Part shown: positions 1 to 7,378 of the stretch, one piece after another
How the letters are laid out: each line of letters begins with the position of its first letter
How positions within the stretch are numbered: the first letter of the stretch is position 1
Program-made: the position numbers and the translations under genes
The notes under the pieces: generated by a model
What the model saw: only the letters and a program-made list of their open reading frames with translations
The model's database searches: none
Told to the model about the DNA's origin: nothing
DNA from: Devosia sp.
Lineage (GTDB): Bacteria; Pseudomonadota; Alphaproteobacteria; Rhizobiales; Devosiaceae
Assembly (NCBI GenBank): GCA_016793415.1
Contig: JAEUMC010000150.1
Coordinates: 1 to 7,746, forward strand
Reading direction: 5' to 3'
Length of the DNA: 7,746 nt

Positions 1-921
1 AGGTCGGTCGAAACCTTCTCCTCGCTGCCCATGGTCACCGGCGCCATCGAAGCCATCAACGGCACCCCGATCGCCGAGCTCAATCGCAAGCCGCCGCCGG
101 AGTTCGCCTTCGTGCTCGAGGGCGAGATACCGCTCTCCGCCTCCGACACGCTGCCCGACCAATCGACCATCACCGAGGGCAGTTGGTGGCCGTCAGGCTT
201 CATTGGCCCGCCGGAGGTCTCGGTGTTCCAGCGGCTGAAGGAGCCATTGGGACTGAAGCTCGGCGACATCCTTACCTTCCGCATCTTCGGCGACGAGGTG
301 AAGGTAAAGATCGGCAGCTTCCGCGATTATGCCTGGCGCTCGGGCGGCGTGAATTTCGGCTTCGTGCTGTCCCCCAACGCGCTCTCGGATTTTCCGCTGA
401 GCTATCTCGGCCTCGTCAAGGCGGTGCCGGGCGAGGAGGTAGCGGTGCAGCAGCGCCTCGTCGCCGATTTCCCGGAACTCTTGTTCCTGCCCGTCGGGGA
501 AGCGCTCGAAACCTTCGCCGCCATCCTCGCCAACGTCACCACCGCGGTCGAGGTGATCGGCGGTCTCGCCGTGGTCAGTGGCGTCTTGGTGCTGGCCGGC
601 GCCATGGCGGCCGGGCGGAAACAGCGCGAGTCCGACGCCGTGGTGATGAAGGTGCTTGGCGCCACCCGTGGCGACGTGGTCCGCGCCTACCTCGTCGAGT
701 ATGGCCTGCTCGGCCTGCTCGCCGCAGTGCTCGCGGCGCTGCTCGGCCTCGCCGGCACCTGGGCCTTTGTCGAGTTCGTGCTGGAGATCGACTTCTGGGC
801 CGATCCGGCGCTGCTGCTCTGGGTCGCCGTGGGCACCATTGCGCTGGCCGTCGCGGTCGGCATGCTCACCACCTGGTCGGCGCTTTCCACCCGACCGGCG
901 AGCTTCCTGCGCGAGGAGTGA
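1..921 (+). CDS. FtsX/YbbP-type ABC transporter permease, C-terminal part (5' end outside window)
   Basis: The reading frame is open from base 1, so this is the last 306 residues of a longer protein. The first part (to about residue 165) is soluble and probably periplasmic, with a small beta-rich stretch. A typical FtsX-fold end follows: a hydrophobic segment at about 183-205, a cytoplasmic loop with a charged patch (RKQRESD) and VMKVLGATRGDVVRAYLVEY at about 215-234, then hydrophobic segments at about 231-256 and 270-293. The 'LGA.R.D' loop after the first of three closing helices is characteristic of YbbP/LolC/MacB-like permeases; the length visible and the single C-terminal FtsX unit fit the large YbbP-type proteins (about 800 residues), whose ATPase partner is usually encoded just upstream. 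Known members move lipids, lipoproteins or peptides, or drive periplasmic enzymes; the substrate here cannot be told. It ends in TGA 33 bases before the next gene, which probably shares its transcript. Confidence 0.88.
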   Translation, partial: RSVETFSSLPMVTGAIEAINGTPIAELNRKPPPEFAFVLEGEIPLSASDTLPDQSTITEGSWWPSGFIGPPEVSVFQRLKEPLGLKLGDILTFRIFGDEVKVKIGSFRDYAWRSGGVNFGFVLSPNALSDFPLSYLGLVKAVPGEEVAVQQRLVADFPELLFLPVGEALETFAAILANVTTAVEVIGGLAVVSGVLVLAGAMAAGRKQRESDAVVMKVLGATRGDVVRAYLVEYGLLGLLAAVLAALLGLAGTWAFVEFVLEIDFWADPALLLWVAVGTIALAVAVGMLTTWSALSTRPASFLREE

Positions 922-942
922 TCGGCTAGCGTCCCATCAGAC

Positions 943-946
943 GGAG
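943..946 (+). promoter_or_regulatory. Ribosome binding site of the 955-1563 gene
   Basis: GGAG lies 8 bases before the ATG at 955. It supports that start, which is also the one giving an intact signal peptide. Confidence 0.6.
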
Positions 947-954
947 ACCTGCCG

Positions 955-1563
955 ATGCACCGACTGCTCTTGGCCCTGACCCTGTTGCTCGCGCCGTCGG
1001 CATACGCCGCCGAACCGCAGATCGAGGAAGTCCGCGCCGCCTGGGACGCCTGCTCGAAGCTGCTCGAAACCGCTCCGAACGATTGGACCGGCTGGCGCCG
1101 CAATTTCGATGGCGGCTACTCCGACCATTTCGAGTTCCACGATGGCGGCGACGACGCCCCCTCGGTGCTGGTGCAGACCTGGCTGATCGACGCCATCGCC
1201 ACCCAGACCGATACCTCATGCTTCCGCCCCGACGGCAGCCTCGCCTTCATCTATTCCGAGATGGTTTCTCCCAACATGGCCGAGGGTGCGATCGGTCCGG
1301 CCATCACCCGCGAAGGCCGCCTCTACTTCGCCCCTGACGGCCACCTGCTGCGGCTGTTGAAGCGCATCACCGAGGCCGGCAAGGAGGTGGCGCCGATCGA
1401 CAACGACAAGTACCAGCTGGCGCGCGGCTGCGGCCTCACCGCCCCGCACGCCAGCGTGGCTGACGTGCGCTCGCACCTGATCGCCGAACTCGGCGACATC
1501 GAGGGCACGCGAGGGAAATATATGCCGGAGCCGCTGGATTGGTGTGGGATGGAAGTGGAGTAA
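955..1563 (+). CDS. Exported hypothetical protein, four cysteines
   Basis: I do not recognise this 202-residue protein. It starts with a clear Sec signal peptide: a short basic n-region (MHR), a leucine-rich core, and an AYA cleavage site after residue 18, so the mature protein of about 184 residues should be periplasmic. There are no further membrane segments. The mature part has exactly four cysteines, C33, C89, C159 and C197, which could make two disulfides. Other visible features are a tryptophan/acid-rich region at 42-63 (NDWTGWRRNFDGGYSDHFEF), a GR-Y-F-PDGH stretch at 121-130, and a proline/tryptophan C-terminal end (PEPLDWCGMEVE). No enzyme motif is evident. It follows the permease gene by 33 bases on the same strand, so the two are probably co-transcribed, which might mean a role linked to that transporter, but this is only positional. 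Base composition is like that of its neighbours. Confidence 0.85.
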   Translation: MHRLLLALTLLLAPSAYAAEPQIEEVRAAWDACSKLLETAPNDWTGWRRNFDGGYSDHFEFHDGGDDAPSVLVQTWLIDAIATQTDTSCFRPDGSLAFIYSEMVSPNMAEGAIGPAITREGRLYFAPDGHLLRLLKRITEAGKEVAPIDNDKYQLARGCGLTAPHASVADVRSHLIAELGDIEGTRGKYMPEPLDWCGMEVE

Positions 1564-1600
1564 CCGGGTCGCCATCGGCGCACTGAACGCGCAGTCGGCG

Positions 1601-1761
1601 CACCCTCTCCCGCTTGCGGGGGAGGGGGGACCACGCGACAGCGTGGTGGGAGGGGGGTGCCACAAACACCGGCGTCCGCCCCAACCGCGCACCATTTGTG
1701 CGTGGGGCTCCCCCCTCCCACCGCCTGACGGCGGCACCCTCCCCCGTAAACGGGAGAGGGC
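1601..1761. repeat. Inverted pair of G/C-rich palindromic intergenic elements
   Basis: Most of the 248-base gap between two convergent genes is filled by two copies of a similar element facing each other. The left copy (about 1601-1660) begins CCCTCTCCCG (1603-1612) and ends GGTGGGAGGGGGG (1645-1657). The right copy (about 1704-1761) is its reverse complement, with CCCCCCTCCCACC (1710-1722) and CGGGAGAGGG (1751-1760). The match continues inward to cacaaa (1661-1666) against tttgtg (1695-1700). Each copy also folds alone: the left has ctcccgc-tt-gcggggg and CCACGC-GACA-GCGTGG (1631-1646); the right has CCGCC-TGA-CGGCGG and a hairpin around CCCGTAAACGGG. This resembles REP-like palindromes that are abundant between genes of many GC-rich proteobacteria. 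The RNA could fold into a long hairpin on either strand and may stop or protect both converging transcripts, although no T-run marks a standard terminator. Nothing else is seen in this gap. Confidence 0.75.
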
Positions 1762-1811
1762 GTCGACTGCACCATCGGTGACGGCCAGCCTATGCAGCTA
1801 CCTCACACAGG

Positions 1812-2701
1812 TCAGTCCGGTTGCCCACCCACCTTGGTCACCGCCGCCGAGCCCGCTTCGATCCCCCGCCGCAGGCACGTCTCGAGATCAACGCCCCTGA
1901 GTTCCGCCGAGACGAACGCCGCGGCGAACGCGTCGCCGGCCCCGGTGGTGTCGACCACCTTCACGGCCGGCGCCGGCAACCGGAGCTTCACGCCTGATGC
2001 ATCGCCCACTGCCGCACCCTCGGCCCCGAGCTTGACCACCACCTGACGGTAGTTCGGCCCGAGCACCCGCATCTGCGTCTCGAGGTCGCTGCTGCCGGAG
2101 AGCGCCACGGCCTCGTCGGCGTTGGCGAACAGTGTCAAGAACCCCTTGGTCCATTCGAGGAACTTGTCGGCCCCAACCTCCTCGACGAACCCGACCGAAG
2201 CCGCATCGACGGCCACCGGGATACCGCGCGATTGCGCTTCGCCCGCCATCCAGCGCGCCGCGTGGCGCGGCTTCTCGGCGAACAGCGAATACCCCGAAAC
2301 CAGCACGTAGCGGGTCTCTTCCAGCAGCCAGACCGGCATGTCGGAATGCTGGAGATCGAGATTGGCGCCGCGATCGGTGAGAAAACTCCGTTCCCCGCCC
2401 GCATCGACGATGACCACCAGAATGCCCGACGGCTTTACCGGATCGGCGATCAGCACCGGGTCGACGTGGAAGCCGCGCAGATAGGCCTCGAGATGCGGCT
2501 TGTCGCGCGCCCCGACGCGCGCCACGAAGCTGACGGGCGTGCCCATCGAGCCCAGCCACACCGCCTGGTTGGCGCCCGAGCCGCCGGGGCGCTGGGTGAT
2601 CTGGGCGCGCCGATCCGAGCCGCGCACCAGCGGCCCTTCCGGGATCACGATGACGTCGGTCATCACGTCGCCGATGACGATGACCCGGCCGGCGCTGTCG
2701 C

Positions 2702-2705
<4 letters not shown>
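1812..2705 (-). CDS. psuK: Pseudouridine kinase (PfkB/ribokinase family)
   Basis: This 297-residue protein is a PfkB-family sugar kinase, of usual length for the family. The N-terminal family signature is seen as PGGSGANQAVWLGSMG at 40-55, and the second signature with anion hole and catalytic base as DTTGAGDAF at 252-260 (Asp258 the expected base). NADEA at 195-199 is the usual conserved segment before the nucleotide site, and VVVKLGAEGA at 222-231 the strand after it. The family signatures alone do not fix the substrate. The assignment rests on the gene immediately upstream, a clear pseudouridine-5'-phosphate glycosidase: together they convert pseudouridine plus ATP to pseudouridine 5'-phosphate, then to uracil and ribose 5-phosphate in the cytoplasm. 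The ATG overlaps the psuG stop as ATGA, and no strong ribosome binding site precedes it (caaagctcaataa), which suggests translational coupling. A ribokinase or other nucleoside kinase role is the alternative. Confidence 0.87.
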
Positions 2706-3625
<920 letters not shown>

Positions 3626-3633
3626 TGCGAATA

Positions 3634-3640
3634 CTCTTTC
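3634..3640 (-). promoter_or_regulatory. Ribosome binding site that decides the psuG start
   Basis: On the minus strand GAAAGAG is followed by 8 bases and then GTG (3625-3623). No comparable purine-rich site precedes the alternative GTG starts at 3661 or 3718, so this site favours the 307-residue PsuG. Confidence 0.5.
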
Positions 3641-3661
3641 GGATACGGAGTTTGCCCTCAC

Positions 3662-3687
3662 TTGAACCGAAAACGGCTTCAGTTCAA
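3662..3687. promoter_or_regulatory. Operator-like 26-base palindrome upstream of psuG
   Basis: The outer arms are TTGAAC (3662-3667) and GTTCAA (3682-3687), perfectly complementary, with a 14-base spacer. Inside them GAA (3669-3671) pairs with TTC (3678-3680), and the centre is exactly C|G at 3674/3675, so 10 of 13 position pairs match. The arm centres are 20 bases apart, about two helical turns. It sits about 37 bases before the preferred psuG start. A central CG flanked by A-rich/T-rich halves (GAAAACGGCTTC) is common in LacI-family operators, so a sugar- or nucleoside-responsive LacI-type repressor is a reasonable guess. I cannot see the regulator gene or a clear -10/-35 pair. Confidence 0.4.
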
Positions 3688-3857
3688 CTCCCGACTGGCC
3701 GGCGCCCGCCGACCCCACCGGCGGCGCGTCATTTCGCCCCTCGGAACACCCCTGCCCTGCCCCTAAAACCCTTGCTCCAGTTCGGATTTCCCACTAGGTT
3801 TCAGCCCGGCTGCAAGGCCTGTCGCGAGGGGTCACGTCACTGCTTACCGTCATTGTT

Positions 3858-3879
3858 GATCCGGAACCTCCGCCGGATC
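3858..3879. repeat. Inverted repeat in the potF upstream region
   Basis: GATCCGG (3858-3864) and CCGGATC (3873-3879) are perfect 7-base complementary arms around an 8-base spacer (aacctccg). It could be a regulator site or an RNA stem in a long potF leader. There is no T-run after it, so it does not look like a terminator. Confidence 0.4.
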
Positions 3880-3886
3880 GATGGGC

Positions 3887-3900
3887 GCCCGGCTCCGGGC
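3887..3900. repeat. Short G/C hairpin sequence
   Basis: GCCCGG and CCGGGC (3887-3892, 3895-3900) are complementary with CT between them; as RNA this would form a 5-base stem with a 4-base loop. It starts 8 bases after the inverted repeat at 3858-3879, so the two may stack in one leader structure. In DNA of this GC content such a short palindrome may also be chance. Confidence 0.25.
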
Positions 3901-4081
3901 ACATTGCGAACCCGAATTCTCCCGGCGCGATCTCCGCGCTGCTTGGCCGACCCTCTCGCGTACCCGCTCCCCGACATCTTCGTCGCCCGAGCAATCTGCA
4001 CCCCAATACATCGCTATTCGCCGGGCCTCGCGCCCCCGATCCGTCAACCGGCGCCGCACGCGTCCGGGCAATGAGGCAATA

Positions 4082-4100
4082 ACCGCAGGCCACCCGCGGT
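4082..4100 (+). promoter_or_regulatory. Small stem just upstream of the potF ribosome binding site
   Basis: ACCGC (4082-4086) can pair with GCGGT (4096-4100) across a 9-base loop, ending 7 bases before the potF AAGGAG. It might affect ribosome access or mRNA stability, but five pairs is weak evidence. Confidence 0.25.
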
Positions 4101-4107
4101 ACTGATC

Positions 4108-4116
4108 AAGGAGAAA
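4108..4116 (+). promoter_or_regulatory. Strong ribosome binding site of potF
   Basis: AAGGAGAAA precedes the ATG at 4122, with 8 bases between AGGAG and the start. It is the best Shine-Dalgarno match in the window, in keeping with the large amount of binding protein that such transporters need. Confidence 0.75.
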
Positions 4117-4121
4117 CCACC

Positions 4122-5225
4122 ATGCACAAACCGACGCTCATCGCCAAAATTACCGTGGCCCTGGGAGCGCTGCTCATCGCCGCGCCGGCCCTGGCGCAGG
4201 ACAATGTGGTCAACGTCTACAACTGGTCCGACTACATCGCCGAAGACACCATCGCCAATTTCGAGGCCGAAACCGGCATCAAGGTGAACTACGACGTCTA
4301 CGACAACAACGAGATCGTCGACGCCAAGCTGCTCGCCGGCAATTCCGGCTACGACATCGTCGTTCCCTCGGGCAACTTCCTCGAGCGCCAGATCAAGGCC
4401 GGCCTGATCCTGCCGCTCGACAAGTCCAAGCTGACCAACCTGGGCAACCTCGACCCCGCCGTGATGGCGACCGCCGCCTCGCAGGATCCGGACAACGCCC
4501 ACGGCGTGCCCTACATGATCAACACCATCGGGCTGGGCTACAACGTCGCCAAGGTGAAGGCAGCGCTCGGCGATGCCGCCCCGCTCGACAGCTGGGACCT
4601 GCTGTTCAAGCCCGAAGTGGTCGCCAAGCTCAAGGATTGCGGCGTCGCCGTGCTCGACAGCCCGTCGGAAGTCACCGGCATTGCGCTGCACTATCTCGGG
4701 CTCGATCCGAACTCGGAGAGCGAGGAAGACCTCGCCAAGGCCGAGGCGCTGCTCACCAGCATCAAGCCGTCGATCCGCTATTTCCACTCGAGCCAGTACA
4801 TCGACGACCTGGGCAATGGCGAAATCTGCCTGGCGCTCGGCTATTCGGGCGACATCTTCATTGCCGCCGATGCGGCAGCACAGGCCAACCAGGGCAACGA
4901 AGTCACCTACCTGATCCCCAAGGAAGGCGCCGCGACGCTGTTCGACTTCCTCGCCATTCCGGTCGATGCGCCGCATCCGGACAATGCGCTGAAGTTCATC
5001 AACTACATCCTCGAGCCCAAGGTCGTGGCGGCGATCACCAACTACGTGTTCTACGCCAACCCGAACCTGCCGGCGCTGGAGTTCGTGAACGAGGAAGTGA
5101 AGTCGAATCCGGGCATCTACCCCCCGGCCGAGACCATCGCCAAGGCGTTCGTGATGAAGGCGCACTCGCCTGAGTTCGAAGAGGTCTTGACCCGGACCTG
5201 GACCCGCATCAAAACCGGTCTGTAA
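4122..5225 (+). CDS. potF: Periplasmic putrescine-binding protein of a polyamine ABC transporter
   Basis: The 367-residue protein matches E. coli PotF (370 residues) along its whole length. It has a signal peptide with cleavage after ALA at 23-25. YNWSDYIAEDTIANFEAETGIKV opens the mature protein; DPDNAHGVPYM, SIRYFHSSQYIDDLGNGEICLALGY, FYANPNLPA and NPGIYPPAE are also PotF-like. By recalled E. coli numbering, polyamine-site residues are kept at W35, S36, D37, Y38, S83, E183, D244, D275 and Y311. Two aromatic-box positions differ: E. coli W244 is Y241 here, and F276 is L273. The acidic residues that hold the amine ends are present, so a diamine or polyamine is the likely ligand; putrescine is favoured by overall similarity to PotF, but spermidine or another amine is possible. 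The protein would deliver ligand to PotH/PotI. It is the first gene of the operon and is separated from potG by a hairpin. Confidence 0.92.
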   Translation: MHKPTLIAKITVALGALLIAAPALAQDNVVNVYNWSDYIAEDTIANFEAETGIKVNYDVYDNNEIVDAKLLAGNSGYDIVVPSGNFLERQIKAGLILPLDKSKLTNLGNLDPAVMATAASQDPDNAHGVPYMINTIGLGYNVAKVKAALGDAAPLDSWDLLFKPEVVAKLKDCGVAVLDSPSEVTGIALHYLGLDPNSESEEDLAKAEALLTSIKPSIRYFHSSQYIDDLGNGEICLALGYSGDIFIAADAAAQANQGNEVTYLIPKEGAATLFDFLAIPVDAPHPDNALKFINYILEPKVVAAITNYVFYANPNLPALEFVNEEVKSNPGIYPPAETIAKAFVMKAHSPEFEEVLTRTWTRIKTGL

Positions 5226-5234
5226 TCTCCTTCA

Positions 5235-5258
5235 GGGGGCGGTCCCACAACCGCCCCC
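5235..5258 (+). terminator. Intercistronic hairpin between potF and potG
   Basis: GGGGGCGGT (5235-5243) and ACCGCCCCC (5250-5258) form a perfect 9-base, G/C-rich stem with the 6-base loop CCCACA. It starts 9 bases after the potF stop and ends 18 bases before the potG ATG. It is followed by TTCCTC rather than a T-run, so it is probably a leaky terminator or a 3' stabiliser of potF mRNA rather than a full stop. This arrangement is common after binding-protein genes in ABC transporter operons, where the binding protein must outnumber the membrane complex. Confidence 0.65.
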
Positions 5259-5276
5259 TTCCTCATCAGGTGCCGC

Positions 5277-6425
5277 ATGGCCAAGAAGCCGCAGCTCGCC
5301 ATCGACACGCGCCCCTGGCGCGACCCGTCGGCCAAGCCGTTCGTGCGTATTCGCAACGTCTCCAAGAAGTTTGGCGACGTCTCGGCGGTGCACGACGTGT
5401 CGCTCGACATCTACAAATCCGAGCTGTTCTGCCTGCTGGGCGGTTCTGGCTCGGGCAAATCCACCCTGCTGCGCATGCTCGCCGGCTTCGAGCAGCCGAC
5501 CTCGGGCACCATCGAGATCGATGGCCAGGACATGACCTCGGTGCCGCCCTATCAGCGGCCAGTCAACATGATGTTCCAGTCCTATGCGCTGTTCCCGCAT
5601 ATGAATGTGGAGCAGAACATCGCTTATGGCCTGAAGCGCGATAACATGCCGCGCGGCGAGATCGTCGATCGCGTCGCCGAGCTGCTGAGCCTCGTCAAGC
5701 TCCAGGACTACGGCAAGCGTAAGCCGAGCCAGCTGTCGGGCGGCCAGCGCCAGCGCGTCGCCCTCGCCCGCTCGCTCGCCAAGCGCCCCAAACTCCTCCT
5801 GCTCGATGAGCCGCTCGGCGCGCTCGACAAGAAGCTGCGCGAGGAAACCCAGTTCGAACTGGTCAAGATCCAGGAATCGCTCGGCGTCACCTTCATCGTC
5901 GTCACCCACGACCAGGAAGAGGCGATGACGCTCGCCACCCGCATCGGCGTGATGAACCAGGGCGAGATCGCCATGATCGGCGAACCGCACGACATCTATG
6001 AGTTCCCCAACTCGCGCTTCGTTGCGAGCTTCATCGGTTCGGCCAACATGGTCGAGGGCATCGTCACCGAGGACGAGCCCGACCACGTCCGCATCCGCTC
6101 GCCGGAACTGGGCTGCGACATCTATGTCGGCCACGGCGTCGACTGCGCCCCGGACCAGATCCTGTGGTGGGCCATCCGTCCCGAAAAGATGGAGTTGAGC
6201 CGCGAGAGGCCGGAGGCGCTGCACGGCGCCAACGTCACCAGGGGTGTGGTCGAGGAAATCGGCTACCTGGGCGATATGAGCGTCTACCAGGTGCTGCTCG
6301 AAAGCGGCAAACGCATCCGCGTCAGCCAGACCAATACGGTGCGCGGCAAGCCCGACGCCATCACCTGGGAAGAACAGGTCTATGTCACCTGGGGTGACAG
6401 CTCCGGCTCGGTGCTGACGGTATGA
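5277..6425 (+). CDS. potG: Polyamine ABC transporter ATP-binding protein
   Basis: This 382-residue protein is the cytoplasmic ATPase of the transporter, close in length to E. coli PotG (377). All nucleotide-site motifs are intact: Walker A GGSGSGKS at 55-62 (Lys61), Q-loop Gln101 in FQSYALFPH, signature LSGGQ at 153-157, Walker B LLLLDEP at 173-179 with catalytic Glu178, D-loop GALD at 181-184, and switch His211 in VVTHDQEEAM. SFIGSANMVEG (251-261) leads into a C-terminal TOBE-type domain (about 258-380) with WAIRPEKM at 298-305. The roughly 20-residue extension before the ABC domain (PWRDPSAKPFVRIRNVSKKFG) is typical of PotG rather than PotA. Its start is preceded by a modest AGGTG (5268-5272). 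Its TGA overlaps the potH ATG as ATGA, so the ATPase and permease are probably translationally coupled. It would energise uptake through PotH/PotI. Confidence 0.94.
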   Translation: MAKKPQLAIDTRPWRDPSAKPFVRIRNVSKKFGDVSAVHDVSLDIYKSELFCLLGGSGSGKSTLLRMLAGFEQPTSGTIEIDGQDMTSVPPYQRPVNMMFQSYALFPHMNVEQNIAYGLKRDNMPRGEIVDRVAELLSLVKLQDYGKRKPSQLSGGQRQRVALARSLAKRPKLLLLDEPLGALDKKLREETQFELVKIQESLGVTFIVVTHDQEEAMTLATRIGVMNQGEIAMIGEPHDIYEFPNSRFVASFIGSANMVEGIVTEDEPDHVRIRSPELGCDIYVGHGVDCAPDQILWWAIRPEKMELSRERPEALHGANVTRGVVEEIGYLGDMSVYQVLLESGKRIRVSQTNTVRGKPDAITWEEQVYVTWGDSSGSVLTV

Positions 6426-7378
6426 CCCTCACCGGCAACCAGCTGCCGCCGCCGCGTCGCCTCCGGCCCTGGAGCGGGCTGGAGCGCCGGTTGCGTGACG
6501 TCGGTATCTCCGGCCGCACGCTGGTGATCGCCGCGCCGGCGATCTGGCTGACCGTGTTCTTCCTCATTCCGCTGTTCGTGGTGTTCGGCATTTCGCTCGC
6601 CACCAAGCAGTTCGGCCGGCCACCCTACTCGCCGCTGCTGACCACCGAGGGCGGCACCGTGCAGCTGACGCTGCACCTCTCCAACTACCTGAAGCTCTTC
6701 ACCGATCCGCTCTATGTCGCGGCCTATCTGAGTTCGATCCGCATCGCGCTGATCTCGACGGTGATTACCCTCTTCATCGGCTACCCGATGGCCTATGCCA
6801 TCGCCCGCGCTCCGGACAAATGGCGCAACATCCTGTTGATGCTGGTGATCCTGCCGTTCTGGACCTCGTTCCTGTTGCGCGTCTATGCCCTCACCGGGTT
6901 CATGCGCGGCAACGGCGTGATCAATCAGGTGCTCGCCGTGTTCGGCATCGAGCCGCTGGTGATGATGCAGACCGATTTCGCCGTCTATGTCGGCATCGTC
7001 TACACCTACCTGCCGTTCATGATCCTGCCGCTCTACACCACGCTGGTGAAGCTCGACACCTCGCTGCTCGAGGCTTCGGCCGATCTCGGCTCGCGCCCCT
7101 GGCAGACCTTCCTCTCCATTACCCTGCCGCTGTCGCTCCCCGGCATCGTTGCCGGCTCGATGCTGGTGTTCATTCCGGCGATCGGCGAGTTCGTCATTCC
7201 CTCGCTGCTCGGCGGTCCGGAAACGCTGATGATCGGCCGCGTGCTGTGGGACGAATTCTTCGGCGCCACCAACTGGCCGCGCGCCGCTTCCGTCGCCGTC
7301 GCCATGCTGGTGGTGGTCGTCATTCCCATCCTGCTGCTGCAGAAGGCGCAGGATGCCGTGGTCGAGAAGGGCAAGTAG
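6422..7378 (+). CDS. potH: Polyamine ABC transporter permease (PotH-like)
   Basis: This 318-residue inner-membrane protein (E. coli PotH has 317) forms half of the translocation channel. A basic, proline-rich cytoplasmic N-terminus (1-32) leads to a first membrane helix at about 33-58. A periplasmic loop follows (about 60-95), then helices at about 99-128, 135-157, 187-208, 238-262 and 287-306. The EAA loop that docks onto the ATPase is EASADLGSRPWQTFLSITLPLSLPG at 217-241, with the conserved Gly223 and the later Leu-Pro. Other PotH-like features are LPFWTSFLLRVYAL (144-157) and the FVIPSLLGGPETLMIG stretch (257-272). It starts inside the end of potG (4-base overlap) with no strong ribosome site of its own, and its TAG stop directly abuts the ATG of the next gene. 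Confidence 0.94.
   Translation: MTLTGNQLPPPRRLRPWSGLERRLRDVGISGRTLVIAAPAIWLTVFFLIPLFVVFGISLATKQFGRPPYSPLLTTEGGTVQLTLHLSNYLKLFTDPLYVAAYLSSIRIALISTVITLFIGYPMAYAIARAPDKWRNILLMLVILPFWTSFLLRVYALTGFMRGNGVINQVLAVFGIEPLVMMQTDFAVYVGIVYTYLPFMILPLYTTLVKLDTSLLEASADLGSRPWQTFLSITLPLSLPGIVAGSMLVFIPAIGEFVIPSLLGGPETLMIGRVLWDEFFGATNWPRAASVAVAMLVVVVIPILLLQKAQDAVVEKGK
7365..7371 (+). promoter_or_regulatory. Ribosome binding site of potI inside the end of potH
   Basis: AGAAGGG lies in the last potH codons, 7 bases before the potI ATG at 7379, and supports that start. Confidence 0.5.

Larger units (their letters stand above)
3626..4121. other. Divergent intergenic region between psuG and potF
   Basis: These 496 bases separate two divergent operons and should carry both promoters. 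I find no convincing protein gene: open frames here are rich in Pro/Arg, lack ribosome binding sites and look like nothing known. No tRNA or recognisable riboswitch is seen. The region holds the psuG-side palindrome (3662-3687), inverted repeats at 3858-3879 and 3887-3900, and a small stem just before the potF ribosome binding site (4082-4100). No promoter matches the vegetative consensus well. The distance from the psuG-side palindrome to potF (over 400 bases) leaves room for a long potF leader. Confidence 0.55.

Noticed and set aside
1601..1761. Reading the paired palindromes as a CRISPR array or insertion sequence ends
   Set aside because: There are two inverted copies only, with no regular spacers, no transposase gene between them and no target duplication seen.
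1544..1900. Plus-strand open frame across the palindromic element (118 codons)
   Set aside because: Most of it is translation of the repeat itself and the antisense end of psuK.
3772..3800. Possible potF promoter, TTGCTC and TAGGTT with 17-base spacing
   Set aside because: Only three of six matches in each box; spacing alone is not enough, and other equally weak pairs occur nearby.
3796..3814. Possible sigma-54 promoter (GG and GC ten bases apart)
   Set aside because: Only the GG/GC core matches; the surrounding TGGCAC and TTGCA bases are absent, and such spacing is frequent by chance here.
3652..4074. A 140-codon plus-strand open frame in the psuG-potF intergenic region
   Set aside because: Pro/Arg-rich with no ribosome binding site and no recognisable motif; it fits chance in stop-poor GC-rich DNA.
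4044..5165. Long open frame on the minus strand opposite potF (about 373 codons)
   Set aside because: It is the mirror of a strongly supported gene; its translation is low-complexity V/D/G/R/H-rich, typical of antisense frames in GC-rich DNA.
5232..6224. Long open frame on the minus strand opposite potG (330 codons)
   Set aside because: It is an antisense shadow of a gene with all ABC ATPase motifs intact; no family features and a skewed residue composition.
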